A stretch of DNA of 64,000 nucleotides from an uncultured Oscillospiraceae bacterium (GCA_934446355.1 CAKSEC010000013.1:1-64000); one strand, 5' to 3'. Numbered from the stretch's first letter, positions 1 through 8,488 are shown. Made by a program: numbers and translations. The notes: generated from the letters alone by a model not told the origin.

Positions 1-1421
1 TCTGCGTTGTCAAGATATTCGTGAAGCGCCTTGCGGAACTTCGGGTGCGCGCATTTATCAATGATGAGATTTGCACGTTCGACCGGGTCAAGACCCCTGA
101 GGTCCGCAACGCCCTGTTCGGTTATAAGTGCGTGTATCTCATGGATAGTGTGATCAACGTGGCTTACCTGCGGAACTATGCAGGAAAGCGTGCCGTCCTT
201 TGCCGTTGACTTGGTAATGAATATCGAAAGACCGGCGTTCTCGCAGTAATCTCCGGAACCGCCCACGCCGTTCATCAGGCGGCAGCCGTCGATATACGAG
301 GAATTTGTGTTGCCGTAAATATCCGCCTCAATGACGGTATTTATTGCGATAACGCCCAGCCGCCTGATGACCTCAGGGTGATTGCTTATCTCCTGCGGAC
401 GGAGGATCATTTTGTCACGATACTTCTCGAAATTATCAAAGAACTCATCTCGCTTGTCCCACGAGATAGTCAGCGACGTACCGGAAGCGAAATCCACCTT
501 GCCGGCGTCGATGAGGTCAAAAATCGAGTTCTGGAGCACCTCGGAATACACTGTGAGATGTTCGAAATCAGATTCCGCAAGCCCCTGCAATACTGCGTTG
601 GAAACGCTCCCGACGCCTGCCTGCACCGGAGGAAGCGGGCTGCACAGCCTGCCATGCTCCACCTCGCTGTGCAGGAATCCGATGAGATTATCCGCCATGC
701 TGCGGAATTCGTCGTCGACCGGCGAAACCGTTCTGCCGTTGTCCGGAATATCGCTTTCAACAATTGCAACGACCTTTGACGGGTCGCACTTTATGTAGGG
801 CGTACCTATCCGTTCGCTTACCTTTGTTATCGGGATAGGCTGCGTATACGGGGGACGCTCCGGCGAATATACATCGTGGATTCCCTCAATGCAGCGGGGA
901 ACGTAGGTGTTCACCTCAATAATTATCTTGTCTGCATATTCGGCGTAGATGTTCGACGTCCCGACCGATGTGGTGGGGATAATGTTGCCGTTTTCGTCAA
1001 TGGCGGCGGCTTCGATTATCGCTATGTCGATGTGCTTCAGAAAGTTGTTCTTGACCCACACCGGCATTTGTCCAAGCGGGACATCATGATAGGATACCTG
1101 CCCTGCGTTTATCGAATTTCGCAGGTCCTTGTTGGTCTGGTAGGGCATTCTGGCTTTTAGGGCGCCCACCCTTGCAAGCTCGCCGTCGAATTCCTCGCCG
1201 AGGGACGCTCCGGAATAAACCGTAAGGTCAAGCTTTTCGCCGTTCCTTGCCCGCTTCGCAAGTTCACCTGCTACCGCCTTGGGATATCCTGCGATCGTGA
1301 ATCCGCTGACGCCGAGCGTCATTTCCGGTCTGATGAACTCAGCCGCTTTTTCTGCGGACATTATCCGGTCGTGATATTCGGGATACCTTATCCTGCTGAG
1401 GAAATCTTCATGTGTATCCAT
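1..1421 (-). CDS. Class I CoA-transferase / acetyl-CoA hydrolase family (Ach1/Cat1 type), partial
   Basis: Leaves the window at its left edge: about 473 N-terminal codons are present, where the family is usually near 500. Members are soluble enzymes that move CoA between acyl groups (acetate, succinate, propionate, 4-hydroxybutyrate) in fermentation. Visible support is the N-terminal RIRYPEYHDRIMSAEKAA, then GVSGFTIAGYPKA, the loop QAGVGSVSNAVL and soon after it YSEVLQ, which holds the glutamate expected to form the CoA thioester. Start ATG at 1421 has AAGGAG nine bases upstream (1431-1436). No gene partner is visible in the window, so the acyl substrate cannot be told; succinyl-CoA:acetate CoA-transferase is the most likely reading. 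Confidence 0.85.
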   Translation of the reverse strand, partial: MDTHEDFLSRIRYPEYHDRIMSAEKAAEFIRPEMTLGVSGFTIAGYPKAVAGELAKRARNGEKLDLTVYSGASLGEEFDGELARVGALKARMPYQTNKDLRNSINAGQVSYHDVPLGQMPVWVKNNFLKHIDIAIIEAAAIDENGNIIPTTSVGTSNIYAEYADKIIIEVNTYVPRCIEGIHDVYSPERPPYTQPIPITKVSERIGTPYIKCDPSKVVAIVESDIPDNGRTVSPVDDEFRSMADNLIGFLHSEVEHGRLCSPLPPVQAGVGSVSNAVLQGLAESDFEHLTVYSEVLQNSIFDLIDAGKVDFASGTSLTISWDKRDEFFDNFEKYRDKMILRPQEISNHPEVIRRLGVIAINTVIEADIYGNTNSSYIDGCRLMNGVGGSGDYCENAGLSIFITKSTAKDGTLSCIVPQVSHVDHTIHEIHALITEQGVADLRGLDPVERANLIIDKCAHPKFRKALHEYLDNA

Positions 1422-1475
1422 GTTTGTCGTCTCCTTGTTAAATTTGAGAACTTAACTTTCTTTCGTTCTGGTGAT

Positions 1476-1504
1476 ATTATATCACCCACGCTTCTATATG
1501 TGAA
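1476..1504 (-). promoter_or_regulatory. Promoter for the CoA-transferase gene
   Basis: On the minus strand TTCACA and TATAAT are separated by 17 bases, with the -10 box 55 bases ahead of the start codon. Confidence 0.55.
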
Positions 1505-1566
1505 CTGTTAGATGAATATGTTTATCATATCAGAATTGTATATATCTGCGCAGTAACGCAAAAATA

Positions 1567-1593
1567 CCCCGCAGGATATAAACGCCTGTGGGG
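1567..1593 (-). terminator. Hairpin, possible minus-strand terminator
   Basis: CCCCGCAGG and CCTGTGGGG pair around a nine-base loop. On the minus strand the stem is followed by TATTTTTG. It lies between divergent genes, so it may stop antisense transcription or be a relic. The rest of 1505-1688 shows nothing recognisable. Confidence 0.35.
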
Positions 1594-1688
1594 CGATTTA
1601 TTCATCAAACTTACTAATTCAGCGATTCATCTGCGTACACTCTAGCTTCCGCCGTCTCAAAAAACACAACTTTTTTTCTTACTTGCTA

Positions 1689-1717
1689 TTGACAACCGAC
1701 GAAAACGGTGCTATAAT
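1689..1717 (+). promoter_or_regulatory. Promoter for the MATE gene leader
   Basis: Consensus TTGACA and TATAAT with a 17-base spacer; it starts a leader of about 135 bases ahead of the MATE gene. Confidence 0.75.
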
Positions 1718-1725
1718 ATATCTCG

Positions 1726-1845
1726 TTGCATCGGAGAGTGTAAAATTATTGCACCGGACAAGGAGGTTTTCACCTCCGGAGTGCTATGAAATTCAAGCCA
1801 GACAAGATGATCGATTTTCGGTTGTTTTGTCTGGCTTTTTTATTT
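1726..1845 (+). promoter_or_regulatory. Structured leader with terminator; candidate mepA-type (guanidine-IV) riboswitch
   Basis: Between promoter and MATE gene lie a small hairpin (GTGTAA with TTGCAC), the single-stranded block CCGGACAAG, a second hairpin (GGAGGT with ACCTCC), and an intrinsic terminator. A second leader at 3948-4032, also ahead of a MATE start, has the same order: GGAG, small hairpin, CCGGACAAG, terminator. Guanidine-IV riboswitches (mepA motif) are known to sit before MATE efflux genes in Clostridia and to act on a terminator. The class assignment rests on context and recalled architecture, not on a covariance match. Confidence 0.5.
1796..1845 (+). terminator. Intrinsic terminator in the MATE leader
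   Basis: AGCCAGACAA pairs with TTGTCTGGCT and is followed by a T run, ending just before the GGAGG ribosome binding site. It would stop transcription before the MATE gene unless the upstream leader refolds. Confidence 0.8.
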
Positions 1846-1858
1846 TGGAGGTAATTAA

Positions 1859-3376
1859 ATGACGCAAAAGCAAAGCACGCTCAGCACCTACTTCCGGTAC
1901 CTAATACCGAGTATGCTCGGAATGGCACTGGTGGCGGTCTACACCTTTACTGACACGTTCGTCGTCGGGCGGGAATTAGGTCCCGTGGCACTCGGCGCAA
2001 TGGGCGTCTGCACGCCTATACTTACGACGACCTATGCTATAGGATTTCTGTTTGGAATGGGCGGCGGTGCGCTTTATTCCATCAGCAACGGCAAAAAAGA
2101 CGCACAGGAAGCCAACCGCTTCTACACCACTTCCCTTTTCGCAATGCTTGCGCTTGGAATACTGCTTGCGGTGCTGGGCAATATTTTCGCCGAACCGCTG
2201 GCGTATTTTCTCGGCGCAAAGGAAGAAAACATCATATACGTAATGCCCTATCTGCGGTGTATCGTTTCCTACATACCCGGCTTCATGTTTGATGTATTCA
2301 TCATGACCTACATGAAGAACGCCGGATACCCGAACACTGCGTTCGCTGCGACCTCGACCGGCACGGGACTTAACGTTGTGCTCGACCTGCTGTTCGTATT
2401 CGTGTTCAAGTGGGGAATGTTCGGTGCGGCTATCGCCACCTGCATAGGCTCGGCTGTTTGTTCCACCATCAATATCGTGTGGATAGCCATGAAAAAGCTC
2501 GACCTCGTTCCGCATACCAGTGCGTTTCTGGCGGGATATGTCCCGAAAATACTGCGCACCGGATTCAGCGTTTTCATACTGGAATGCTCGTCGGGTATCG
2601 TTACGTTCGTGTTCATCATGCAGGCGAACAGCTTCTACGGCGCAGAGGGTGCTTCCGTTTACACGATAATCATGAACTGGACGCTCATCTGCTTCAACCT
2701 CATGATGGGTATTGCGCAGTCAGTTCAGCCGCTTATAAGCATAAGCCACGGTGCAGGAAATGCGGCGAAAGTGCGCGCCTACCGCAAGTACGCAATAGTT
2801 TCCTCGCTGATCGCAGGGATCATTTTTATAGTCCTCGGATATTCGATAACAGAGCCGCTCATCTCGGTTTTCTCCGATCAGGATATGGGGCTTGTTGCGC
2901 TCGCTTCAGACTGCTTCAGGCTGTATCTTCCGGCGTATTTCATCATGGGCATCGGAATTTCCATCGGTATCTATTTTCAGGCGATGGGAAAGGCGGCGAA
3001 GTCCCTTGTCGTTATGCTTGCAAGAGGAATTGTCCTGCCGGTGGCGTTCGCATTTCTGCTCCCGCTGATGTTTGATAAGGCGGGACTGTGGATCGCCGTT
3101 CCTACCGCAGAATTTTGCGCTTCCGTGACCGCTGTGATATTACTGCTGAACGAAAGAAAGCACGTTCCCGAAGCTATTCCCGCAGCCGCCGAAAAGCCGT
3201 CCGACCACCTTGTCATCACGATAAGCCGTGAATTTGGAAGCGGCGGCCGTGAGATAGAAAAGCAGTCGCAGCAATTCTCGGTATCCCGTGCTACGACAAG
3301 GAAGTCCCTGAACTTGCGGCGGCAGAAAGCGGATTCTCAGACGACCGTGAGAACAGCGGTGCTTCCGGCGCAGTGA
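1859..3376 (+). CDS. MATE family efflux transporter, with a frameshifted C-terminal extension
   Basis: Integral membrane multidrug/toxin antiporter with about 12 membrane segments over residues 1-445, beginning STYFRYLIPSMLGMALVAVY with a typical early TFTDTFVVGREL. After the last segment comes a linker (EAIPAAAEKPSD) and then LVITISREFGSGGREI, which is the start of a cytidylate-kinase-like P-loop domain, not MATE. Near 3256 the frame changes: the last 40 residues are nonsense and the kinase domain continues in another frame to 3765. The full-length product would therefore be a MATE-kinase fusion of about 635 residues. The start has GGAGG eight bases upstream. The terminator-bearing leader suggests induction by a small molecule, guanidine if the riboswitch call holds. 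Confidence 0.85.
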   Translation: MTQKQSTLSTYFRYLIPSMLGMALVAVYTFTDTFVVGRELGPVALGAMGVCTPILTTTYAIGFLFGMGGGALYSISNGKKDAQEANRFYTTSLFAMLALGILLAVLGNIFAEPLAYFLGAKEENIIYVMPYLRCIVSYIPGFMFDVFIMTYMKNAGYPNTAFAATSTGTGLNVVLDLLFVFVFKWGMFGAAIATCIGSAVCSTINIVWIAMKKLDLVPHTSAFLAGYVPKILRTGFSVFILECSSGIVTFVFIMQANSFYGAEGASVYTIIMNWTLICFNLMMGIAQSVQPLISISHGAGNAAKVRAYRKYAIVSSLIAGIIFIVLGYSITEPLISVFSDQDMGLVALASDCFRLYLPAYFIMGIGISIGIYFQAMGKAAKSLVVMLARGIVLPVAFAFLLPLMFDKAGLWIAVPTAEFCASVTAVILLLNERKHVPEAIPAAAEKPSDHLVITISREFGSGGREIEKQSQQFSVSRATTRKSLNLRRQKADSQTTVRTAVLPAQ

Positions 3377-3765
3377 TAAACAACGTCCACACGGAAGTTT
3401 CTTCGCAGATATATCAGGAGCAGAGCCGTGTAATACGTTCGCTCGCAGACAAGGGAAGCTGCGTTATTATCGGGCGCTGCGCAGACCATGTGCTTTACGG
3501 CAGATGCAGGACGTTCAACGTATTCGTTCACGCACCTCTGAAAATGCGGGTAAAACGTGTCGTTGAGTACGACAAATGCACTGAAAAGCAGGCAGTCGAG
3601 CACATTACGGCGAACGACCGCTCACGTGCGGATTATCACGACCTGTTCACCGGAGCAAAGTGGGGCGATACGCTGAACTATGACCTTACGCTGAACAGCC
3701 GCATGGGTACACAGCGTGCGGCAGAGGTGATATGCGCCTGCGCTGCAGGAACGGAGAAAGTTTGA
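3257..3765 (+). pseudogene. Cytidylate-kinase-like domain, out of frame with the MATE gene
   Basis: Reading from 3262 gives GIPCYDKEVPELAAAESGFS and then a continuous domain through SLADKGSCVIIGRCADHVLY and VFVHAPLKMRVKRVVEY, which fits the cytidylate-kinase-like (Cytidylate_kin2) family of nucleotide kinases. Its P-loop, EFGSGGREI, lies upstream in the MATE frame. Adding one base in GATAGAAAAGCA (about 3254-3264) joins both halves into GREIGKAVAAILGIPCYD, so a single-base deletion explains the break. A GTG at 3373 could start only a fragment without its P-loop. Sequencing error, recent mutation or frameshifting are all possible; the slip site is a poor one for programmed frameshifting. Confidence 0.7.
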
Positions 3766-3914
3766 ATGATGGCGTGATTTTCGTGAGGGTTTGTTCAAGA
3801 AAATCTCAGCAGTATTTGAACAGAGAGCGAGTTTCTTTCAGAAGCTGCTGAGGTTATTCACACTTTGCTGAAAACAAAGCCAAGCACATTCGTTATTATT
3901 TTCGCAAAAACCAC
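3766..3914. other. Intergenic, nothing recognised
   Basis: No ORF, hairpin with T run or repeat was seen here; the promoter of the next leader begins at 3915. Confidence 0.5.
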
Positions 3915-3942
3915 TTAACAAAGCAGAAATATGTGATAAAAT
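3915..3942 (+). promoter_or_regulatory. Promoter of the second MATE-type leader
   Basis: TTAACA and TAAAAT separated by 16 bases, directly ahead of the structured leader. Confidence 0.45.
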
Positions 3943-3947
3943 ACTGA

Positions 3948-4032
3948 TTGCGCTCGCAGGGGGAGTTGTTCAGAGAAACAACAACCGGACAAGAAACAGA
4001 CTAAAATGCCTGTTTCTTATCCAGCGTTTTTT
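3948..4032 (+). promoter_or_regulatory. Second candidate mepA-type (guanidine-IV) leader with terminator
   Basis: Order of elements: GGGGGAG, hairpin GTTGTT/AACAAC, CCGGACAAG, then a terminator stem (AAGAAACAG with CTGTTTCTT) ending in CGTTTTTT. It parallels the leader at 1726-1845 in motif order while the stem sequences differ, as expected for a conserved RNA. AAGGAGGA and the start of a MATE gene follow, but that gene is now only a stub, so the leader is an orphan. Confidence 0.5.
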
Positions 4033-4051
4033 GTTTAAGGAGGAATGACGA

Positions 4052-4099
4052 ATGGATTTTATGAACGGGAAAATAAAGCCTATCTATTTCAGATATCTT
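4052..4099 (+). pseudogene. MATE gene stub, first 16 codons only
   Basis: After AAGGAGG the frame reads MDFMNGKIKPIYFRYL, the standard N-terminus of a MATE subfamily distinct from the gene at 1859. Homology then stops at once: the frame continues for 35 unrelated residues to a stop at 4205-4207 across the antisense of an aldo/keto reductase fragment. This is a deletion or rearrangement junction near 4100. The start and regulatory leader remain, so a 51-residue meaningless peptide might still be made. Confidence 0.65.
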
Positions 4100-4120
4100 C
4101 AAGGCGTTCGGAATCAGAAG

Positions 4121-4497
4121 TCACTTTCTGTTCCAGTTTCTCATACTGCTTCCCTGCTGCTCCACAAAGCCACGATGTCCATGTACGGGTATCTTGGCAA
4201 GGGATGATTCTAATTCTGCAAATTCATTCCCGGAAAGCGACACATTCCATGCGCCCAGATTTTCCAAAATTCTTTCCTGATTCTTAGAACCGGGAATCGG
4301 TGCGACATTCGGGTACTTATGCAGCATCCAGCTAAGCGAGATCTGTGCTTTTGTCGCATTCTTACGCTGCGCATATCGTTCCAGAAGATCAAGAACCGGC
4401 CGATTAGCTTCCATATTCTCTTTTTGAATCTGAGGAACATATTTTCTCACATCATCGCTGTGAGAAAAATCTGAGTCTGCCGTAACATTGCCTGACA
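4121..4497 (-). pseudogene. Aldo/keto reductase, C-terminal fragment
   Basis: The frame LSGNVTADSDF...DVRKYVPQIQKENMEAN, AQISLSWMLHKYPNVAPIPG and NQERILENLGA is the C-terminal third of an NADPH-dependent aldo/keto reductase, with the conserved proline-glycine loop that holds the cofactor phosphate. The catalytic Asp-Tyr-Lys-His part is absent: homology starts about 4497 and the upstream sequence belongs to another fragment. The natural stop at 4121 is retained. It lies between a MATE stub and a DUF4367 fragment, so this is rearrangement debris. Confidence 0.7.
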
Positions 4498-4973
4498 GGA
4501 TTGCGGCGTGCCTTGCTATAGCAGTCATAGGTGTAGCCGTATTCCGGCAGCAGCCGGTTCCTGTTGAGCCAGATGAAAGCGGAGTTCTTGTTGGAAGCCC
4601 GTTCAGCGATGAAATGACTGCCGACGAACTGCAGCAGCAGCTTGGAATAGATTTTCACATTCCCGATAGCGCAGAAAACGTGGTATGCTACATCATGGAC
4701 GGAAATATCGGAGATGTTCGCTTTGAACTTGACGACTGCTCCTATATATTCAGGTTTTCAGAGCAGAGCGGTGATTTCTCCGGAATAAACGGCACGCCGC
4801 TTTCGAGCGAAAAGATAGACCCTTCAACAAATGCAGTGCTTGACACTATCGCAGACATAGAATACTCAATATACAAAATAAGCTGGACGGACGGAAAACT
4901 AAACTATATCCTTTCAAGCAGCGGCGAAACCACCGCAGAATCGATCAAGGCAATTTACGAAGAAATCAAATAA
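4495..4973 (+). pseudogene. DUF4367-like protein, C-terminal fragment
   Basis: An open frame gives a short hydrophobic stretch (IAACLAIAVIGVAVF), a linker, then GSPFSDEMTADELQQQLGID followed by beta-rich sequence, resembling the extracellular half of DUF4367 proteins, membrane proteins usually paired with ECF sigma factors (an intact one is at 13348-14058). The cytoplasmic N-terminus is missing and the first ATG (4488) lies inside the junction with the antisense aldo/keto reductase fragment and has no ribosome binding site. The original stop and a good terminator remain. Confidence 0.5.
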
Positions 4974-4979
4974 TTTCCC

Positions 4980-5029
4980 TGTCGGGTAAATTTCAAAATT
5001 TTTTTGAAAATTACCCGACATTTTGTTTT
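4980..5029 (+). terminator. Intrinsic terminator
   Basis: TGTCGGGTAA pairs with TTACCCGACA, with further A/T pairing inside, followed by TTTTGTTTT. Confidence 0.8.
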
Positions 5030-5102
5030 CCTCGGTCGTTATATGTACAGAAAGGCAAAAATACAAGCCTTCAAACAAATATATCGAAAGAGGTAAACAA
5101 CT

Positions 5103-5843
5103 ATGAAAAAGTATCTTGTAATCGCACTCACCGCACTTATGGTAATGTCGCTCGCCGGCTGCTCCAACGCAGCAAACAGCAGTTCGGACAGTTCGTCCTC
5201 AAGCAGCACAGTAAATTCCGACGCAGCGTCTGATAAGACGTCCGACAATTCCGACAGCAATTCTGACGCCGTGAACAACGTATCTCCCGCAGATGTGGAA
5301 GCGGCAATAGCAAAGGCACTTGGCGACGGCTATCTCAGCACCGTGGACGCTCCTGAAGATGAACTGTTCTCAACGGTCGTGTCAATGATTGACTTTTCGC
5401 AGATAGATGACTATGTTATCAAGCAGGCAAGAGTGAGCGCAGTCAACCCTGATTCTGTTGTCGTGCTGAAGTGCAAATCCGGCTATGCCGATACCGCAGT
5501 CAGCCTGATAAACGAAAGCTTCGCACAGGTTCTGAGTTACAGCAGACTGTATTCGTTCAGCGTCGCAAAGGTCGAGGGCGCAAGGCTGTATAAATTCGGT
5601 GATACTGTGATTTACATCATCGGCGGCGCTTCCGCGGACGATGATACTTCCGCAGAGGACGAAGCCAAGCTTGCGGCTTCCGAATACGAGAAGATAGACA
5701 ACGCGATAAAGGAACTTTTCGGCACGCTTCCCGAGAACCTTGCAGTAATAACCGAGCCTGACGATTCCGACAACGACGACGGCGGCTTCTTTAACATGAC
5801 TGACGATTTCAGCCTTGAAGGCGATATCCTTATCGGAGGTTAA
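5103..5843 (+). CDS. DUF4358-type lipoprotein of the surface acylation operon
   Basis: A 246-residue lipoprotein: signal peptide MKKYLVIALTALMVMSLAGC with lipobox LAGC (Cys20), a Ser/Asp-rich linker to about residue 60, then a domain (VEAAIAKALGDGYLST ... LYKFGDTVIYIIGG) that resembles the DUF4358 family. Such lipoproteins are commonly encoded beside MBOAT and DHHW genes, as here (the next gene starts 5 bases downstream), so a helper role at the outer membrane face in polymer acylation is inferred from context. The start is preceded by GAAAGAGG. The tail is very acidic (DDSDNDDGG). Confidence 0.7.
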   Translation: MKKYLVIALTALMVMSLAGCSNAANSSSDSSSSSSTVNSDAASDKTSDNSDSNSDAVNNVSPADVEAAIAKALGDGYLSTVDAPEDELFSTVVSMIDFSQIDDYVIKQARVSAVNPDSVVVLKCKSGYADTAVSLINESFAQVLSYSRLYSFSVAKVEGARLYKFGDTVIYIIGGASADDDTSAEDEAKLAASEYEKIDNAIKELFGTLPENLAVITEPDDSDNDDGGFFNMTDDFSLEGDILIGG

Positions 5844-5848
5844 ATAAA

Positions 5849-7252
5849 ATGGTCTTTTCGAGCCTGTCGTTTCTGTTTCTGTTCCTGCCTGCGGTGCTGT
5901 TGGTGTATTTTATCGTGCCGAGTCAGGGAAAGAATACGGTGCTGTTTTTGTTCAGTCTGCTGTTCTACGCATGGGGCGAGCCGGTTTACGTGCTGCTGAT
6001 GATATTCTCGACCGTGCTCGATTATACCTGCGGGCGGCTGGTTGAGAAATATCGTGGGACGAATAAGCAGAAGATCGGGCTGATAATTTCCGTAGTCGTG
6101 AATCTCGGACTGCTGTGCTTCTTCAAGTATTCCGACTTCCTTATCGGGACGATAAACGGGATCTTCGGCTGCAGTATTCCCCTGCTGAACCTGCCGCTTC
6201 CTATCGGAATTTCATTCTACACATTCCAGACTATGAGCTACACGATCGACGTTTACCGTGGAGAAGCAAAGGTTCAGAAGAACATCATTTCGTTCGGCGC
6301 ATACGTTGCGCTGTTCCCGCAGCTTATTGCGGGACCCATCGTGCGCTACCGTGATATTGCGGAGCAGCTTGACAGCCGCACGCATTCCACCGATAATTTC
6401 GGCGAGGGCGTGAAGCGCTTCGTCACAGGGCTTGGCAAAAAAGTACTGCTGGCAAACAATATCGGTCTGCTGTGGGATACGATTTCCGGAACAAGCGCAG
6501 CTCAGCTTACCACAGTTGCCGCATGGCTCGGAATAATCGCATTCGCATTCCAGATATACTTCGATTTTTCGGGCTACAGCGATATGGCGATAGGTCTTGG
6601 AAAGATTTTCGGTTTTGATTTCTGCGAGAATTTCAACTACCCGTACATTTCAAAAAGCGTCACGGAATTCTGGCGCAGGTGGCATATTTCCCTCGGCACA
6701 TGGTTCAGAGATTACATTTACATTCCGCTCGGCGGCAACCGCAGGGGGCTTCCGAAGCAGATACTGAATATTGCGGTAGTGTGGCTGCTGACCGGCTTCT
6801 GGCACGGCGCAAGCTGGAACTATGTGCTGTGGGGCGTGTTCTATGGAGTGCTTCTCGTCTGCGAAAAGCTGTTCCTGCTGAAATGGCTGGATAGAGTTCC
6901 AGCGTTTGTCGGGCATATCTACACTGGACTTGCGGTGCTTCTCGGCTGGATGCTGTTTGCATTCGAGAACATCGGCAGCGGTCTTGAATATCTGAAAGCT
7001 ATGTTCGGCGGCGGTGCGGGATTTGTGAACGGAAATACCATGTATCAGCTTTTCAGCTATCTTCCGCTGATGATCCTGTGTGCAGTGGCTTCAACGCCGC
7101 TTACAAAGCGGGTTTATGGGAAGCTATCCGCAAAGGCGAACGAGGGTGCGCTGCTTACCGCAGATATAGTTCGGGTCGCCGGAATATGTACGCTTTGCGT
7201 GGCGTTCCTGATAAGCGGTTCGTACAATCCGTTCCTGTATTTCAGATTCTGA
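5849..7252 (+). CDS. MBOAT family O-acyltransferase (AlgI/DltB-like)
   Basis: A 467-residue polytopic membrane protein of normal family length. These enzymes pass acetyl or other acyl groups across the membrane to extracellular polysaccharide or teichoic acid. Conserved blocks are visible: PLPIGISFYTFQTMSYTIDV, FWRRWHISLGTWFRDYIYIP with His279, and LLTGFWHGASWNYVLWG with His319, matching the catalytic histidine of AlgI. It is the middle gene of a three-gene operon with the DUF4358 lipoprotein and the DHHW protein, which probably hands the acyl group to the polymer outside. The polymer is unknown. Confidence 0.92.
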   Translation: MVFSSLSFLFLFLPAVLLVYFIVPSQGKNTVLFLFSLLFYAWGEPVYVLLMIFSTVLDYTCGRLVEKYRGTNKQKIGLIISVVVNLGLLCFFKYSDFLIGTINGIFGCSIPLLNLPLPIGISFYTFQTMSYTIDVYRGEAKVQKNIISFGAYVALFPQLIAGPIVRYRDIAEQLDSRTHSTDNFGEGVKRFVTGLGKKVLLANNIGLLWDTISGTSAAQLTTVAAWLGIIAFAFQIYFDFSGYSDMAIGLGKIFGFDFCENFNYPYISKSVTEFWRRWHISLGTWFRDYIYIPLGGNRRGLPKQILNIAVVWLLTGFWHGASWNYVLWGVFYGVLLVCEKLFLLKWLDRVPAFVGHIYTGLAVLLGWMLFAFENIGSGLEYLKAMFGGGAGFVNGNTMYQLFSYLPLMILCAVASTPLTKRVYGKLSAKANEGALLTADIVRVAGICTLCVAFLISGSYNPFLYFRF

Positions 7253-7261
7253 GGAGGATAT

Positions 7262-8386
7262 ATGCGTAACAGAATAATTACCCTGATTTTCTGCGTAATG
7301 CTGGCGGCTGGGATAATAACAAGCGTGCTGATTCCCGACAAATACTATTCAGAAACTGAGAAACGCACGCTGAAGCAGCTTCCGAGTATCTCTGCAGACG
7401 AGATATTCAGCGGAAATTTCGGTGACGATATTGAAGAATACCTTGCAGACCAGTTCCCCGGACGCAACGGCTGGGTGACCATAAAAACGCTAACCGACCG
7501 CATAAGCGGAAAAACCGAAAGCAACGGGGTGTACTTTGCGGCGGACGGCTACCTTATCGAAGCACACAAGAATCTCCCCGCAAAGCAGGCAAAGAAGAAC
7601 ATTGCGGCGCTGAAAGCGCTTTCAGACAGCCTTTCAGCGCAGGGTATCACGATGAAAGTAATGCTTGTCCCGACTGCAAGCGAGATTCTTTCGGACAAGC
7701 TGCCTTCATTTGCACCGAATGCAAATCAGCATTCCGTTATCGAATACGCGAAAAAACAGGGGCTTGACGTGGTCGATGTGACCGAAGCCCTGTCCGCACA
7801 CCAAGATGAATATATCTTCTACAAAACCGACCACCACTGGACTTCGCTCGGCGCATACTACGCCTATGCGGAGTGGGCGCACTCTAATGGCGGAACTCCT
7901 GCACCGCTTTCCGACTGGACGAAGCGCGAACTTTGCGGCGATTTTCGGGGCACGACCTACTCAAAGGTGAATTACCCATTTGCGCCGTATGACACTATCG
8001 AAGCATACTATAAGCAGGAAAGCCACACCGTGGACTACAACGGCGGCGATTACGTCACCGACAGCATTTACGAGGAAAAGTTCCTGAGCGGAAGCGACAA
8101 GTATGCTGTGTTCTTCAACTCGAACCAGTCCGCCACGAAAGTCACCGGAAACGGCGAGGGGAAGCTGCTTATCATCAAGGATTCCTACGCAAATACTTTC
8201 GGGCAGTTCGTGGTAGACGACTATGCGGAAACTCACCTTATTGATATGCGCTTTTTCAAGGGGAAAGTCAGCGATTATATTGAGGAAAACGGCATAACTG
8301 AGGTGCTGTTGCTGTACAATATTCCGAATTTCTGCGAGGATACTCATTTGTCAACTATAAGTGTTACGGCAACACCGCGCAATTAA
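7262..8386 (+). CDS. DHHW family protein (AlgX/AlgJ-like, acyl transfer partner)
   Basis: 374 residues with an N-terminal membrane anchor (IITLIFCVMLAAGIITSVLI) and an extracellular SGNH-like domain. The defining DHHW motif is at residues 190-193 within YKTDHHWTSLGAYYAY, and LLIIKDSYANTFGQF near residue 300 carries the Ser-containing loop. By analogy with alginate and cellulose acetylation it receives acyl groups exported by the upstream MBOAT protein. GAGGAG lies just before the start, ten bases after the MBOAT stop. The C-terminus (VTATPRN) may be slightly divergent. Confidence 0.88.
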   Translation: MRNRIITLIFCVMLAAGIITSVLIPDKYYSETEKRTLKQLPSISADEIFSGNFGDDIEEYLADQFPGRNGWVTIKTLTDRISGKTESNGVYFAADGYLIEAHKNLPAKQAKKNIAALKALSDSLSAQGITMKVMLVPTASEILSDKLPSFAPNANQHSVIEYAKKQGLDVVDVTEALSAHQDEYIFYKTDHHWTSLGAYYAYAEWAHSNGGTPAPLSDWTKRELCGDFRGTTYSKVNYPFAPYDTIEAYYKQESHTVDYNGGDYVTDSIYEEKFLSGSDKYAVFFNSNQSATKVTGNGEGKLLIIKDSYANTFGQFVVDDYAETHLIDMRFFKGKVSDYIEENGITEVLLLYNIPNFCEDTHLSTISVTATPRN

Positions 8387-8459
8387 CGGCTAAAGCCTTT
8401 GCTAAGCGACGCCTTCGGCTTACGCAGACGCTTGCTTCTTATCCGACATATTCTCAATG

Positions 8460-8488
8460 TTGACAGACGGGTGGAAAAGCTGTATAAT
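8460..8488 (+). promoter_or_regulatory. Promoter
   Basis: TTGACA and TATAAT with a 17-base spacer, about 60 bases before the next start, so that gene is a separate transcription unit from the acylation operon. Confidence 0.75.

Noticed and set aside
3250..3270. Programmed -1 frameshifting to join MATE and kinase domains
   Set aside because: The local sequence (ATA-GAA-AAG) is not a proper slippery heptamer and no downstream stimulator hairpin was seen; a mutation or sequence error is simpler.
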